DNA of 64,000 bases from Urechis unicinctus (GCA_034190875.2 CM067344.1:20243773-20307772); one strand, 5' to 3'; numbered from the stretch's first letter, positions 40,501-52,573 are shown. The notes: generated by a model from the letters alone, not told the origin. A program made the numbers and translations.

Positions 40501-43500
40501 CTCCCCTACCTGCGCCGTGTCTGTTTGCTTCTGAACGGATGCACTGTTAACAGCAAATAGAGCATCACGGCCATTATTATGACGGTATGTCTAGACGACT
40601 CAACCACAGCGAATGTGTGTATGCAGCGCACGTATTTATGTCTAGACCTTCACTCAAGAGCTTAGTGGTAAGCGACTAAGCGGCGGGATTACATCAGAAT
40701 AATACCCTGTCGGAGGCCGCTCGGCTCTGGGGATCGTTTCCATGCTTCGGGCGCTTTAATTATCTGCGAATTGATATACTCGCGACAAACACAATAATGT
40801 TCTGATTTATTAACCATGCTGGGAGAATTATACACCGCTCTTTGCGTCATTGTACTCATTAATTTGAGGATATAGGACTGGGCAGCTCTTGAAATTATGT
40901 GTTTGCTTGTGTTCCCTATGTTAATAGCGGTATCAAATGCGCGATTTAAGCTGGTTAATGCGGTCAATATATGTCGTTCTCGTTGGAAATGAATATTTAC
41001 TTGCAGAGAAGTATTGCTTAATGTTCCCTCAAAGCGAGCGACTACTCTTGTCCTTTCAAACTGAAACACATACCACTCTGTGGACTATGAAGACAAATAT
41101 CCTCACAAACAAGATAAGACATGCATGTCTGTAGTACATATCCTCCTTGATAGTATGCATTGCCTTTTACATAAATTAACTGACAAAGGCTGTCAGATTA
41201 CTCTAGTTGCCAGAACTCCCTGCCTGGATTCTATTGTGCATTTCTTGTTGGATTCTCGCGTGATTTATCTTGCAATGTGGATGACTATGACAAATCACAA
41301 ATCATGCATGCACTGAGAGACTGTCTTCGCTAATGGAAGCGTGTGCCAGCATATATACCGTGACCAACTTCATATGAGCGATGTAATGCCGGCATTGATG
41401 TTAATGATATGAAAAGGCTGTGATTTGCTGTTTCTCTTTCATGTTTTTTCAGCCGTGTTCTCATGCAGTGCTGTCCCATCCCTCAGAGATTGGGAAATGT
41501 TCAAATTGTATTTTAGCAAACTGCACCACTTTTATATAAAGAGATTCAATTGTTTCCCATATTTTTGTGAGCGCATTTACAGGTACTCTAAGGACTGTCT
41601 GGCGCATTTGGAGACGTATATCATCATTAACACATGTGACCAATGCAGCACACATGTTGTACTGAACAATGGAGTGAGTTGAAAATATAATTTAAAACGC
41701 CACAAATGCAGAGAAAGCTTGAGCGCTACAAAGCCTATAGTGGCTTTGCACAACATTCAGCCTCCAGATTTTGTTTCAAAATATGCGAAAGCCATTTATA
41801 TTCTGACTGATCTGGTAGACAGGCACCATTTGCATACACTCTTGGTTGATGAAGTATATCGTGCAAAGAACGGGCAACAGAAGCAAACTCGTGGTAATTA
41901 AACTGCAGAATAAAAGCATCAAGTGTATTATGAATTGATACAGTGCAACGCGAAAGCCCATATCCTTTCCGTTTTATCGCTTGTGCATTGGTAATTCTGG
42001 TGTTGAATTTACCTCTCAGGGGCCGTAATTACACTGAATATCAACTTCTTGTAAGTTTAGTGCAAACCTTTATAACGTTCGTTAGCTAGTAATGGTCTCT
42101 TAGAGAACTTTTAATTACGGTTGGATTACTGCATCACAAGCACCATCATGCTTGATTGGCATCTGGTTGTAAAAATGCTTACATTGATCGAATTTATAAC
42201 AATACTAGTTGTTTGAAAAATACCGACGATTGAAAAAGTATTGGCCCCGCTACTCAAAACGTGGGTATGGCCTAATATTTCTCTTTTTTGAGATACGATC
42301 GATGATATGTCAACTTGGATTCAGGCAGTCGTCGTTGTAAACTACTTATAAAGAGTGGTTATGAGCGCCGATGTCTTCTATTTCTCTCACACTGCTCAAA
42401 CCAGGTGGTGTTTGCCTGCTTCGTGGGTACTAGATTTGGTCATCGTTAAAATTAACTATGTAAAAGAGATTGTAGCAAATGCAAGAAACATATGTGAATG
42501 CATTGTTTTGGCTTAATGTGATATGATCTAATTGTTTAAAAGACCCCTCAAAAGCATGTTAGCTTAACAAGCTGCAGACAAGTTTGACTGTTATGCATCG
42601 TTTTCGATTTCCACGCATTTTCATTTCTTGACATCAACGATTTAGTCAGACGCAGTTAATGCGTCGATGATGTTCCGTCTGCGCTGATAATACATGTGTG
42701 GTAGGAATTTCACAAATACCAATATACTTCGCCATCGTATTAAACAAATATTACCTCTGCAGAAAAAAATATCGGGTTAGCCGGATGTGAATGTGTCGTT
42801 CGATAACATTCAAAATGTAAATATACAATGATGGTGGGTGGATGTGTTTTGCAATGGTACATGATGTCACCTTCAGATAAATCGTTATGACAGCACCACA
42901 TATGCTTCTCATTTGACCAGCTATAATATTTACACAGCTCATGTAGTTTTACTTAAGAGAGTTACCATGAACCAGAAGATTGGTCCCTTCTGGGGCCTTT
43001 TACTAATCACCTTGTTATGGGGTATTGCCTGCCACATAGCGTACTCACTAATACGAGAATGACCAGCATCACGAGTGCCATCAATAATCAAGAGCATCTT
43101 CAAAGCCATATCTTAGATAAGCATTCATCATCATTATTGGGGCTGGTCTCAGTAATAACATCAAGTACTAAAGATAGAGAGGAGTTTGGAATAAGACTTC
43201 TAGATTTAACTTTATAACCCTAGATGGATTGTTTCATTACCATACGAAGACGTCATCAGCCTGTATATAAGCCATAAAAGGGACACTTTAAGAATTGTAG
43301 ATAAGCATGAGATTCGAATCTGTGCTGGGTGTTCTCTACCATTCGCTACATTTATTTTTATGTACGAGTTAACTCAAGACTTGTCCATTCGTAAAAGGGT
43401 ATACACAATAATGAATAATATATCGACGCCAATATCTGTTGTAAATGAGATTGATTCAAACCTTGTGGGAGTGGGGTTAGAAGAGAATCAGCTAATCACT

Positions 43501-44759
43501 AGTCTTGCAATGGGAAGGATCAAATAAACAATAGCATAAGCACACGGGCACAAAATCGCACCCAGAATGTTTATCATTGATGCTTGATGCAGCAACCTCA
43601 TTATTAAATAAATCCTATGAACTAACAATGGCAAGAAATAAGCGAGTTACTAACGTTATGGCCAGACAAAGCACGAATTCACTTTGTGTTTGCATCTTCA
43701 TTTTTGCATCAGTAGGCAAATTGCGATTGACTGAGAAGTCAACGTTTTTCTGCTCTCCAGGAAGCCGATGATACATGCATGATAAACATGTGCGGCTGTC
43801 TGAGGATGCGACTAAACAAGTCAAGGCACTATCTGTTAAGTGGAGCCAATGTAGTAAAAAAGAAAACAATTTTATCCCCAACGGTCAACCAGTGATTGAA
43901 CGCAACTGACCTACATGAGAACATCCTCCACTGCATCTCATTACGTTGATTGGTGCAAAAAGTTTCTCCCTAAGTTAACAATGAATGAAAACGTACCATG
44001 CTATACCCAGGTGCATTGCTGGTTATTTCATGGAAAATGAGGCCTGTATACGTACATTACTTTGGGAATCTAATGATCATTGAGAGTTGGCTTTGTATGC
44101 GTAAATAATCATAAAGCCTTTCGTTATGACGCATAAATATTTAGCATAATGTTGATTAGTGAGGCGTAAACGCCGACAGAACCGGTATTACGTTAATCCT
44201 AATGGAAACACAATGGTCAGCGGTGACGTCTCTGGTTACCAGCAGATGTCCGTCATGTTGGGCCTCAGCTTATCATGGATGTATTGGGCAGTATGTCATC
44301 TCATTCTCGGATGGGGAATACATTTGCAGCATACTATCCATCTATTACTGTAGGAATTATTCCAGTTATGATACTTATGCCAACATCATTACTGTCTTGT
44401 AATCCGCGTCATATTAAGTATGACAAATGCATAACATAATTGACTATCACGGTTGTGTTGCAATAACCAGAAATGATATAACCCGTGTCTCGTGTCTGCC
44501 AAACGGCGCTAATGTCGCTGAAACTAATAATGATAGGGACGCAATGAAGCCTGTTGTGTCTGGAAAGGATCGATAGGCAGCGTGGCCCTCTCTATACGAT
44601 ATTGCCGTTTATCATCTGGATTCAGCTCTGTCGCTAATGAGGACGTACAGTTGAGGCAGTCATTAATGCAGGGTAAATTTGTATCATTTTTGTATTCATC
44701 ATTGCAAATGCATTATGTTCAATTACCTGATCCTGAAAACCATGTACCCCTTAACTTAC
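34589..44759. repeat. Tandem duplication copy C
   Basis: Last copy of the array, 10,171 bp. Its left part (to about 41,076) is nearly identical to B. Its right part (41,077-44,759) is diverged from both A and B: it lacks about 2.4 kb present in A and B (B about 31,430-33,820), carries an about 150-bp block at 41,838-41,985 absent from A and B, and keeps a segment at about 43,985-44,155 not found in A or B. Part of that segment resembles copy D. No credible protein gene is seen. Confidence 0.95.
43985..44155. other. Ancestral segment kept only in copy C
   Basis: The stretch containing GCTATACCCAGGTGCATTGCT resembles GCTATATCCAGGTACATTGCT in copy D at about 54,096-54,116, and later strings (TGATCAT beside GAGAGT/GAGTAG) follow in the same order. 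A and B lack it, so it was probably in the ancestor of all copies. Confidence 0.5.
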
Positions 44760-45535
44760 TGTTTATCTCCACCACACATTATTACCTCAGATGAATTGTG
44801 CGTAGTTAGGAAGACTCTACCAGCAAATGACCATCAGGTGTATATGTGTGATGTAAATTGAGCTTGGACGAGGAGCGCACACCAATCTATTGCACGAATC
44901 ACTCGCTGTTTAACATTTACGTGAAGGGTGATGAATATAATGTGTGAGCTAAGTGGTGTACATGGCTAAGCATGGATATTGCTTGGAAAACTGCTTTTCA
45001 TTTTCTTTGTATTCAATAAAATGTTGGTTCATGATTGATGACCCACGATACAGGTCAGCCGAGTGCAAAACGCATGTAATGGAGCATGATGTAGATTAAT
45101 TTCCTATACAATAACTGGAACTGTAGACAAACAGTGAGATGTTGTACACTGTAAGGCAGTTCATTCGCTATGAACACAACATATATAAGACCAATCCACG
45201 CAATGGGTATCTGTACTTTATTATGACTGAGCTTTTATCACAGATACGGACAACTTCAAATATGAATGCAATTATAAGGTTGCATAAAAACTGTGTAAGC
45301 TTTATTGTTGGCAAAGCAATATGTTTCATTGATTCCGCAAAGCAGCATTATAGCAATGCCAATTTCCCGTAAAATATATTTGTCTTTGTCTATTGACACT
45401 TGAGAAAACCTCGAAAATAGAACAGAGATTCAGGTAAACAAACGCTGTGATTGATCCATTTACGTTGTATATAACTGGGCGCATAATTTGTATTGCACTG
45501 TACATAATACATGCAGTAGAACACCAGCGGTTTCC
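44760..45535. other. Gene-free sequence between array and TTAA element
   Basis: No gene is seen. A short block near 45,300-45,400 (for example GATTCCGCAAAGCAGCATTATA) resembles 55,535-55,565 in copy D, so some of it may be old array sequence. Confidence 0.5.
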
Positions 45536-45539
45536 TTAA

Positions 45540-45554
45540 AGTGCCTATCGCACG
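45540..45554 (+). repeat. Left terminal inverted repeat
   Basis: AGTGCCTATCGCACG, exactly complementary to the right terminus. The preceding bases CCTTAA mirror TTAAGG on the right, so the symmetry extends into the target site. Confidence 0.88.
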
Positions 45555-45722
45555 GTTATAGGTACTTTGCTGAAATCAATTCATAATGTGATCAATAAAC
45601 TCAAACCGGTCAAATAACCGTCGCATCTGATCAATTAAGGCCAAAATTTGATAAAATGTCAGTTCAAATTAGCGCGCCCGACAAAACGTTGCGGCAGCCA
45701 TTATCTAGGTCAACCATGCGTG

Positions 45723-45733
45723 TGACGTCAGGT
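45723..45733 (+). promoter_or_regulatory. CRE-containing subterminal motif, left
   Basis: TGACGTCAGGT lies about 115 bp upstream of the THAP gene start. Its inverted copy lies about 50 bp upstream of the opposing gene. TGACGTCA is the full cAMP-response-element palindrome, so this may be one of a pair of matched promoters. Confidence 0.45.
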
Positions 45734-45849
45734 AAGGGAGGCCGTTCTCAGAGACGCACGGAGTTCCCCGTTGTTTACATTGTCGGAGTTCGTCTCTCGT
45801 TTTTTGGATTTAGGATCGTTTTTAGTCATCTTGTGACCGCCTGAACGCG

Positions 45850-46224
45850 ATGGTTAATGGTTGTTGTGTTGGGGGCTGCTCGCGTACCAGTCGGGACGGC
45901 GTGAGCTTGTTCAGGTTTTACTGGTAAGGACGATTTAAAAAAAACAATGGATTGGCCAGGTACTACGATCGCGAGACAAATGGCCGGGCCCGGGCAAGTA
46001 CTTGTTTGTGTGCTCGGTTCATTCCACCGAGGAATGTTTTGAGGAGGCACCGAAACTCAGAGAAGAGCTTGTTTGGATACCACGATGTAAGCGGGTTATG
46101 AAAGAAGCGGGTTATGAAAGAAGCTGCTGTGCCTACTCTTTTTGCGAAGGCCTCTGCTGTCAAGCAATCAAGAAAGGATGGTGAAGCAAGTGAACCCCTC
46201 CCACCCGAGCCCAAGAAAAGCTGA
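45850..46224 (+). pseudogene. THAP-type zinc finger gene remnant
   Basis: The start ATG gives MVNGCCVGGCSR, the usual N-terminal THAP beginning with the first two zinc cysteines, then an FRF element. After an interruption near 45,926 the domain continues with the KQWIGQVLRSRDKW stretch (conserved THAP tryptophan and basic region) and CSVH, the last cysteine-histidine pair, followed by EECFEE. The AVPT motif that closes THAP domains is present near 46,127-46,138 and the frame ends at 46,222-46,224. Decay is visible: a stop codon follows FRFYW, the A-run near 45,938 shifts the frame, and a 16-bp tandem duplication (46,092-46,107 repeated at 46,108-46,123) shifts it again before AVPT. THAP fingers bind DNA; in transposons they recognise the ends. 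Without a catalytic domain this would be a DNA-binding protein of about 120 residues, either a stand-alone product or the first exon of a lost transposase. Confidence 0.82.
46092..46123 (+). repeat. 16-bp tandem duplication inside the THAP remnant
   Basis: CGGGTTATGAAAGAAG occurs twice in direct succession. Removing one copy in thought puts the upstream CSVH part and the AVPT motif in one frame, so the duplication is a secondary frame-disrupting event. Confidence 0.88.
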
Positions 46225-46881
46225 CCTGCCTTTATCAAGATAGAGAAGCACAGGGTGAGATTAGATGACTTTCTTGTTGTATTAGTATCGAATAAATAGT
46301 CCATTATCTTGTTAAGTTGATGATATGGTTGCCAGGCAAGTATCATTGTTATGATATAATATGTTGCTTTTTACAGTGCTCCTTCATGGTGGTGTTTGTT
46401 TTTAAATTTGGGAGTCATTAAATTTGTTTACATGTGCTGATATGCCAAATATATGTAGGTCACGTTTAATTGGTTCATTGTATCACAGATATCAGAGAAC
46501 AGGCGACAACATAAGCTGGGGATCCAGTCTTCAAGCTAAGATACCCCAAGTTTAAGCAGGGGAATGTTGTCACTGAAGTAGCAACAAAGGCAACATTTGG
46601 TGAATATTTTTACTGATATATAAAATGTAAACAACAACAAATTCAATTACCATGGAGGTATAACTATAAGCAACAGTCTGGTGTGCAAGCTGTGACTTGA
46701 TTGCTGTTATGTTTCAAAGTATGTCAAGTGCCTGATGGCTGAGTTCTTGCTGGTTTGCTATGAGCCAACCCTGCCCAAGACAGAAGCACCACCTCCAATG
46801 TGTGCAGATGCGATGAGACCAGATCCATGACAAGCCATTGACACACACCAGAGTAGGTTTCTGCATGTATCAAGACAAGTC

Positions 46882-48248
46882 CTAGGTGAGTGGAGGGTAG
46901 AGGAATCCTTGATAGTCTGGTGCTGGGAAGTTATCTCGTATTGTTGTAACAGCGCAGGCTGGTAACGGAACTCTAATCTTTTGTCCAAGATGTCCCCAGC
47001 ACCAGCAACAAACTGCCTGTATGCAGTATACCTGTAACACCTGTAAAATAACCCTGTGACATTGTTGATTTAACCATGCTCAAATATTTTTTGTCATACC
47101 AGTATCAATAAGTATAATTAAATCGTAAATAATGACTGCTAGCCTTCGTACAGATTTATGTGTAAATAATAGAAAACATTGTCACCTTTGTATATCATTA
47201 TCTGACATGTGCCCGTGCTGTTGTCTGTAGGAGAAATATCCCACTTGCAAGGCCTAAGGGTTCAAACAGATTTGGCTGAAACCAGGATGCTGGGTTATGC
47301 CACCAATGGGAATGGGGCTGTTCTCAATTGAGGTCATGACTCAAGGAATTTCCACATAGCATGCAGATTCTTCCACCTCTGCCATTGGTTGACAGTAGCC
47401 ACACAAACACCTGTAACATGATGTAATGATGTGAATATGAATGTATGTAATAAAGGATGACATATTGTATGGCAAATATGTTTAAGCCTCTGCGTTCATA
47501 GAAACTCTGATGTAACACTAACCAGATGATAATATAATACCATAATCTTCACCTCCTAAAGTCCAGTTATACATTCATTTATGGGCTAACTGACAATCCT
47601 ATGAGAAAACAGCTGTGGTACTTGCTCTCCTATATATATTCTACCTCAGAATCAATCTACATCAACTTTTAAAAATATTGTAATCAGACTTTGATAAGAC
47701 CTACTTTAAATAAAAGAGGATCTCTATTTATTAACAGCAGTCCGAAATTAGTTTGTTTGCAATTCGTGTGGAGGAGCATTTACATTTACATGGTACAATT
47801 TGTAAACATGAACCCTTGCAACCACTTGATTTGAAAAAAACATTGGTATCTCATGTCTGCTTTCTGATATGGAAGAATTATTTGCTGCAAAGCTCTGTTG
47901 TATAGTCTACTGTTAGGAATAGAGCTTATATATTTTGTTAGTGAAATTTAGGGATTAACTTCGTTACATCTGGTGCACAAGCAGAATCAGACATAGCTTA
48001 CCAAGCATTGTTCTGTAGCAGCCCTATGTCCTGGGCAGGATGACCCGCGTGAGACACAGACGCAGCAGTGACATCGCCAGTGTCTTTTTTCTCTCATCGG
48101 AGACGTCGAATTCGCTCATTTCTGGTTCGAATCTGTAAGGCAAAACTTGCTCCGCCGAAGCAACGATAGTTTGCGAATGACCTGTGCCATACCATGTCTC
48201 TTCGTCGCTCTCCTGAAGTGATGAAATAACGAAATTTCCAGCAGCCAT
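46882..48248 (-). pseudogene. P2X7-C-terminal-like zinc domain gene remnant, three exons
   Basis: Minus-strand gene with apparent exons 48,248-48,002, 47,410-47,186 and 47,040-46,882, each intron bounded by GT and AG. Exon 1 begins MAAGNF and contains the acidic PYRFEPEMSEFDVSDE type N-terminus. Joined to exon 2 it reads W-C-L-C-G-Y-C-Q-P-M, then an HPGFSQICLNP block and a YFSYRQQHG end. Exon 3 reads YRYTAYRQFV, a WCWG motif, LPACAVTTIRDNFP and an F-x-YPPL end. This order (W-C-x-C-G-x-C, HPGF, AYR, LP-x-C, IR-x-x-FP) is that of the zinc-binding cytoplasmic tail of P2X7 receptors and the stand-alone invertebrate P2X7-like proteins. No membrane segments are present, so it is not a channel. Decay includes a frameshift in exon 1 at an A-rich run, two in-frame stops in exon 2 and a one-base loss in exon 3. 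Splice phases remain consistent (phase 2 at both junctions). The intact protein would have been about 210 residues. Confidence 0.78.
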
Positions 48249-48298
48249 TTCTCGCTAATTGTACTGCAGATTGCGCCTCGCAACAAAAACATTCCCGG

Positions 48299-48309
48299 AC
48301 CTGACGTCA
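48299..48309 (-). promoter_or_regulatory. CRE-containing subterminal motif, right
   Basis: ACCTGACGTCA on the plus strand is the exact inverse of the left motif and lies about 50 bp upstream of the start codon of the minus-strand gene. It probably belongs to a promoter shared by descent or by selection with the left end. Confidence 0.45.
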
Positions 48310-48476
48310 CGCGGAGGCGATGAATTATTCATGAGCTTGTCGGCTCGATACGCCGAATTCATCTTTAAAGTCGAATTTCGATCAGAAAGCGCGCACTTTG
48401 ACAATTGACACATAGACAAAATGGTTACTTCTGGGTTATATTTCCGTTATCTGGCGAAAAAAATGACATGATTTTT

Positions 48477-48491
48477 CGTGCGATAGGCACT
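48477..48491 (-). repeat. Right terminal inverted repeat
   Basis: CGTGCGATAGGCACT, the exact complement of the left terminus, followed directly by TTAA. Confidence 0.88.
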
Positions 48492-48633
48492 TTAAGGGGA
48501 TATGATTTTTAAAAAATAATGGCGATGAATTACAAAAACTTTAAATGAAGGTCACTCAATTACGCTATTATGTTTATGTTGCCTACCTGTGTGTAGCTTA
48601 GTCCACTCTTAAATATAGTTTTACCGCTTATTA

Positions 48634-48743
<110 letters not shown>

Positions 48744-51742
48744 GTATAAATATTCATATATACCGGCCTGTGGCTTTGTTATAGAAATATGATTGCGTGA
48801 CAAAGCGAAGCCTACGAATGCAGTCAAAGAGCAGTAGTGGCGTGTCATGCTTAGCAGCCTGTTACATGGATCGATCACGTTCTTGCTGTATTCCATTTAC
48901 CTTAATGATCACTTACAGTTTTTGTACGATTTGTTGGAGCAAATTCTGGATTAGAGGTCTAAGCGAAAAAGCAATTAATCAAAGTGTTTTGTATATCTGC
49001 GTGTAAAATCAGCGAAAAATAGTCAAGGAGCGACTAAAATAATGTTACAATATTGTCCAGGCGAAGTAGCCATTGAATCGTTAAGGTAGCAGATTCGCTT
49101 GACTAATCGAACATATGTAAAGTGCTCATTGCTTTGAACGAGTTGAATTTAAATGTGTGTGTGCTGGATGACAGAAAACATTTTCCTTTATATGAACCGG
49201 TACGTTATAGCAGGCGTTGTACTACTGCTAATGTAAACCTTGGAAACATTGTCTTATTTGACGCATACCTTAGAAAGGCTTTATGATAGAATATATAACT
49301 GTGGTATATATGTAAATCATCCACATTGCCAAGAGATAACCACCAAAATGACCAACATACCTATATCATTGTTCAGTCTAACTCAACCCCGTTAACCTGC
49401 TTTACATCATGGATATGGATATGCATATAGAAATGCTGGCTTCTTAGCATACGTTGGATATCCGTTTAGGTATCGTTCTACATATAAACTGTTCCCTTAG
49501 TAATATTGCAGTGTGATTGTACTCTGAAAACCAGGCATTTATATCATCTCATGTCGTAGTGTCGAGTGGGGACATAGCAGGCGCCAAGCAACAAAGCCTC
49601 TTGGATTATTTCGGTCATAACAGAAATACCTGCTGGTTAAAGAACACCCTGGATTAACACTAATTTCGTTGGTGGTGAAAATATGAAGTATGAGGGTCCA
49701 AATGCAATTCGCAATTGAACCTTTCGTACAATGACACGCAATACAGACGTCAATGTTATGAAGCTGTGTTTTCTAAAGGTCAGATATGTCTCGCATCAAA
49801 ACATCACATTCTTACCCCACACGGCAATGAAACTGTGTCGAGCACGAAAGGTCAAAACGTCATTGCATGCAACACCATTCAGATAATAACGTAATAGGTT
49901 TCGACACAGCAAGGCAGAGTCAGATGTCCTAGCGGCTTTCAGCAATTAAATCAGCCATACTGGGTATTCGTTATTTTACTTCGCGGTGCGGCCCGCTGGA
50001 TTAGCAACAATACCCTCCATTATTTCCCTAACAAAGTAGCATTGCTCATCATAGTCCACTATTGACCTTGCTATAATGACAGAATACCTGGAAACATGGA
50101 ATGTGGCAAATTCATGCAACGCATACAAACTGAGCAAATCGTGACAATTAGGTGAGGAAATATGTATCAAAAGTTATTGCAATTAAGTTAAATAGAATTT
50201 CCAATTTTGCCCTGCGAGCCGAAGAAAATGGGTTCTAAATCATAATTACCGATCAGTCTGAAGCAGATACAACACATCAGGACCAGACATATTAGCCAAT
50301 TGCCACACCTTGATGTTCAATTTTAACGAAACATGGTAATTTGTCTAGAGCGGCCATAATAGTTGTCTGAATCAATAGTGTATCTGAAGGACGTTCATGT
50401 TGGAAATATATTTACTTACTGATATACTAGCATTGGTGACACGACAGGCATTAGTACTCCAAAGATTTTCCTTCATAAGGACACGCGCTGGTGGAATCCG
50501 GGTCACAGCCATCCTCACCAGACAGCGCCTATTGGGTCATTAATATCACACTTTTGCGATCAACACAATTCCAACCATAGAATAGATTATACGATACATA
50601 TGGCCCTGCATGAATGGTATTGTTTTAATAACACCTGAGAGCGCTAGCATTTATTTGCCAGCGCAATATTTACAGATTTCAATGACTTCCACAATCGTCT
50701 TAAATTGAAGTATTTTATGACATTCATTGCAACTACCATACGATCTCCTGTGTCTTCTAGTTCATCTGCGGCGTCGAATGGACGATGATACTTGTAATCA
50801 AAGAGCCTGTTCACAAGAAGCATGCATTCGTCACCAACTGTAAATGACCAGTGATTCTTTAAAAATGCGTTAAGTGTGGCAGGCATGGTATGACGTAAAT
50901 CCTAAAAGAAGCGAAATTGGTGGCATCTTATCGGCGACGGACAGAGTAGACGTATCCCTGCATTTATATGGCCAAATAAATGCATAGGCGTCGCATAAGC
51001 ATGCGTTATAATCTAGTAGATTGCTATTACAAAACGATATACGATCCATACCCTAACATACGTCATACGTTTGTTTGTTATCATTTCGCAATGCAGCATT
51101 TTTAAGCAATACGTTCCATCACACACCATCACTGCACCTACTTTCGAAACCATTGGTTTTGACGCGTTTTAAGCCCATTTTCTTATTGTCCTGAATCCAG
51201 ACATAACTTTATCAATGCGTTTATCACCACTGGTATATGCATTCCTCACAACCTACAAGGTTCTTGAATGGTTTAAGTATACGACTGAAACATCGACCTG
51301 TTGTGATACTTACAACTGGCTGGCTAGCGTTGCAAGCTAATGAAGGGTTCTCAATCAACAAACTGATGATAGGCTAATTGCACCATCAGCTCTATGGTCG
51401 CTGTTACCAAATCATGTCCAGACATTCAAGAGCTCCGCACGTATTTCCATCTCGACCCACAGCCAGACCTTAGTGGAAAATTGCTTATGCGATTTGATAA
51501 TCTCAGAATGAGTGGCCTTCTCCGTGATGTGATTTTGCCGTCGATAAAAAGGATTGAATAAGATAGGTCGCCTGCCAGCTGCAAGATAAAACCTACAAGT
51601 AAAAGTTTCCACTTCGTTGGGCAAGAAGGAGGTGGCGTGTAGAACATTTAATGTACCATCGAATATTCCCCTCTAGCTCAGTGCCGTAGCACCATCCTTG
51701 TTCCACGTTTCGAACGGCATATATTTATTAATATATACATAC

Positions 51743-51916
<174 letters not shown>

Positions 51917-52122
51917 TGTGTGTGTATACATACATATATATTTATATATACATATATATATATACATATATATATGCGACTATATGTGTATATATATGTA
52001 TATATATATATTCATATGTAAATAGACATATATATATTTGTATCAATGCATAAATGTATATCAATGTATATATATTTACAAGTATATATATATATATTAA
52101 TGCATATATATATATATATATT

Positions 52123-52573
52123 TATGTATGTGTGTATGTACGTATGTATGTATGTATGAATGTATGTATGCATGAATGTAGGCATGTATGAATGTATGCA
52201 TGTATGTATGATTGTATGTATGTATGCATGAATGTATGTATGTATGTACCTATGTATGTATGTATGTATGTATGTATGTATGTATGTATGTATGTATGTA
52301 TGTATGTATGTATGTATGTATGTATGTATGTATGTATGTATGTATGTGAATGTATGCATGTATGTATGATTGTATGCATGAATGTATGTATGTATGTACC
52401 TATGTATGTATGTATGTATGTATGTATGTATGTATGTATGTATGTATGTATGTATGTATGTATGTATGTATGTATGTATGTATGTATGTATGTATGTATG
52501 TATGTATGTATGTATGTATGTATGTATGCATTTATGTATGCATTTATGTATGCATGTATGTATGTATGTATGT
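52123..52573. repeat. (TATG)n microsatellite with an internal segmental repeat
   Basis: About 450 bp of TATG with sporadic variants. A variant-bearing block starting GAATGTATGCATG (52,190) and ending at the TACCTATG variant (about 52,248) recurs at 52,347-52,402, so part of the array was duplicated as a segment about 157 bp long. It is not at the position of the TATG array in copy A. The Met-Tyr-Val-Cys frames are not genes. Confidence 0.95.

Larger units (their letters stand above)
45540..48491. mobile_element. TTAA-flanked DNA transposon-like element with two gene remnants
   Basis: Perfect 15-bp terminal inverted repeats (AGTGCCTATCGCACG and its complement at 48,477-48,491) are flanked on both sides by TTAA (45,536-45,539 and 48,492-48,495), the target duplication expected of piggyBac, Kolobok and some Sola elements. 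A second inverted pair, TGACGTCAGGT at 45,723-45,733 and ACCTGACGTCA at 48,299-48,309, lies inside. Between them are a plus-strand THAP gene remnant and a minus-strand P2X7-like zinc domain gene remnant, pointing at each other. I saw no transposase catalytic domain, so the element looks non-autonomous. The THAP domain hints at Kolobok-type ancestry, since THAP fingers are known in Kolobok, P and some Harbinger-related transposases, but the family is unproven. It interrupts old array sequence. Confidence 0.8.

Noticed and set aside
49593-49605. AAGCCTCTTGG as the left end of copy D, matching the start of A, B and C
   Set aside because: The surrounding bases align better with B about 24,350-24,370, and D similarity continues further left to about 49,430, so the match to the unit start is chance.
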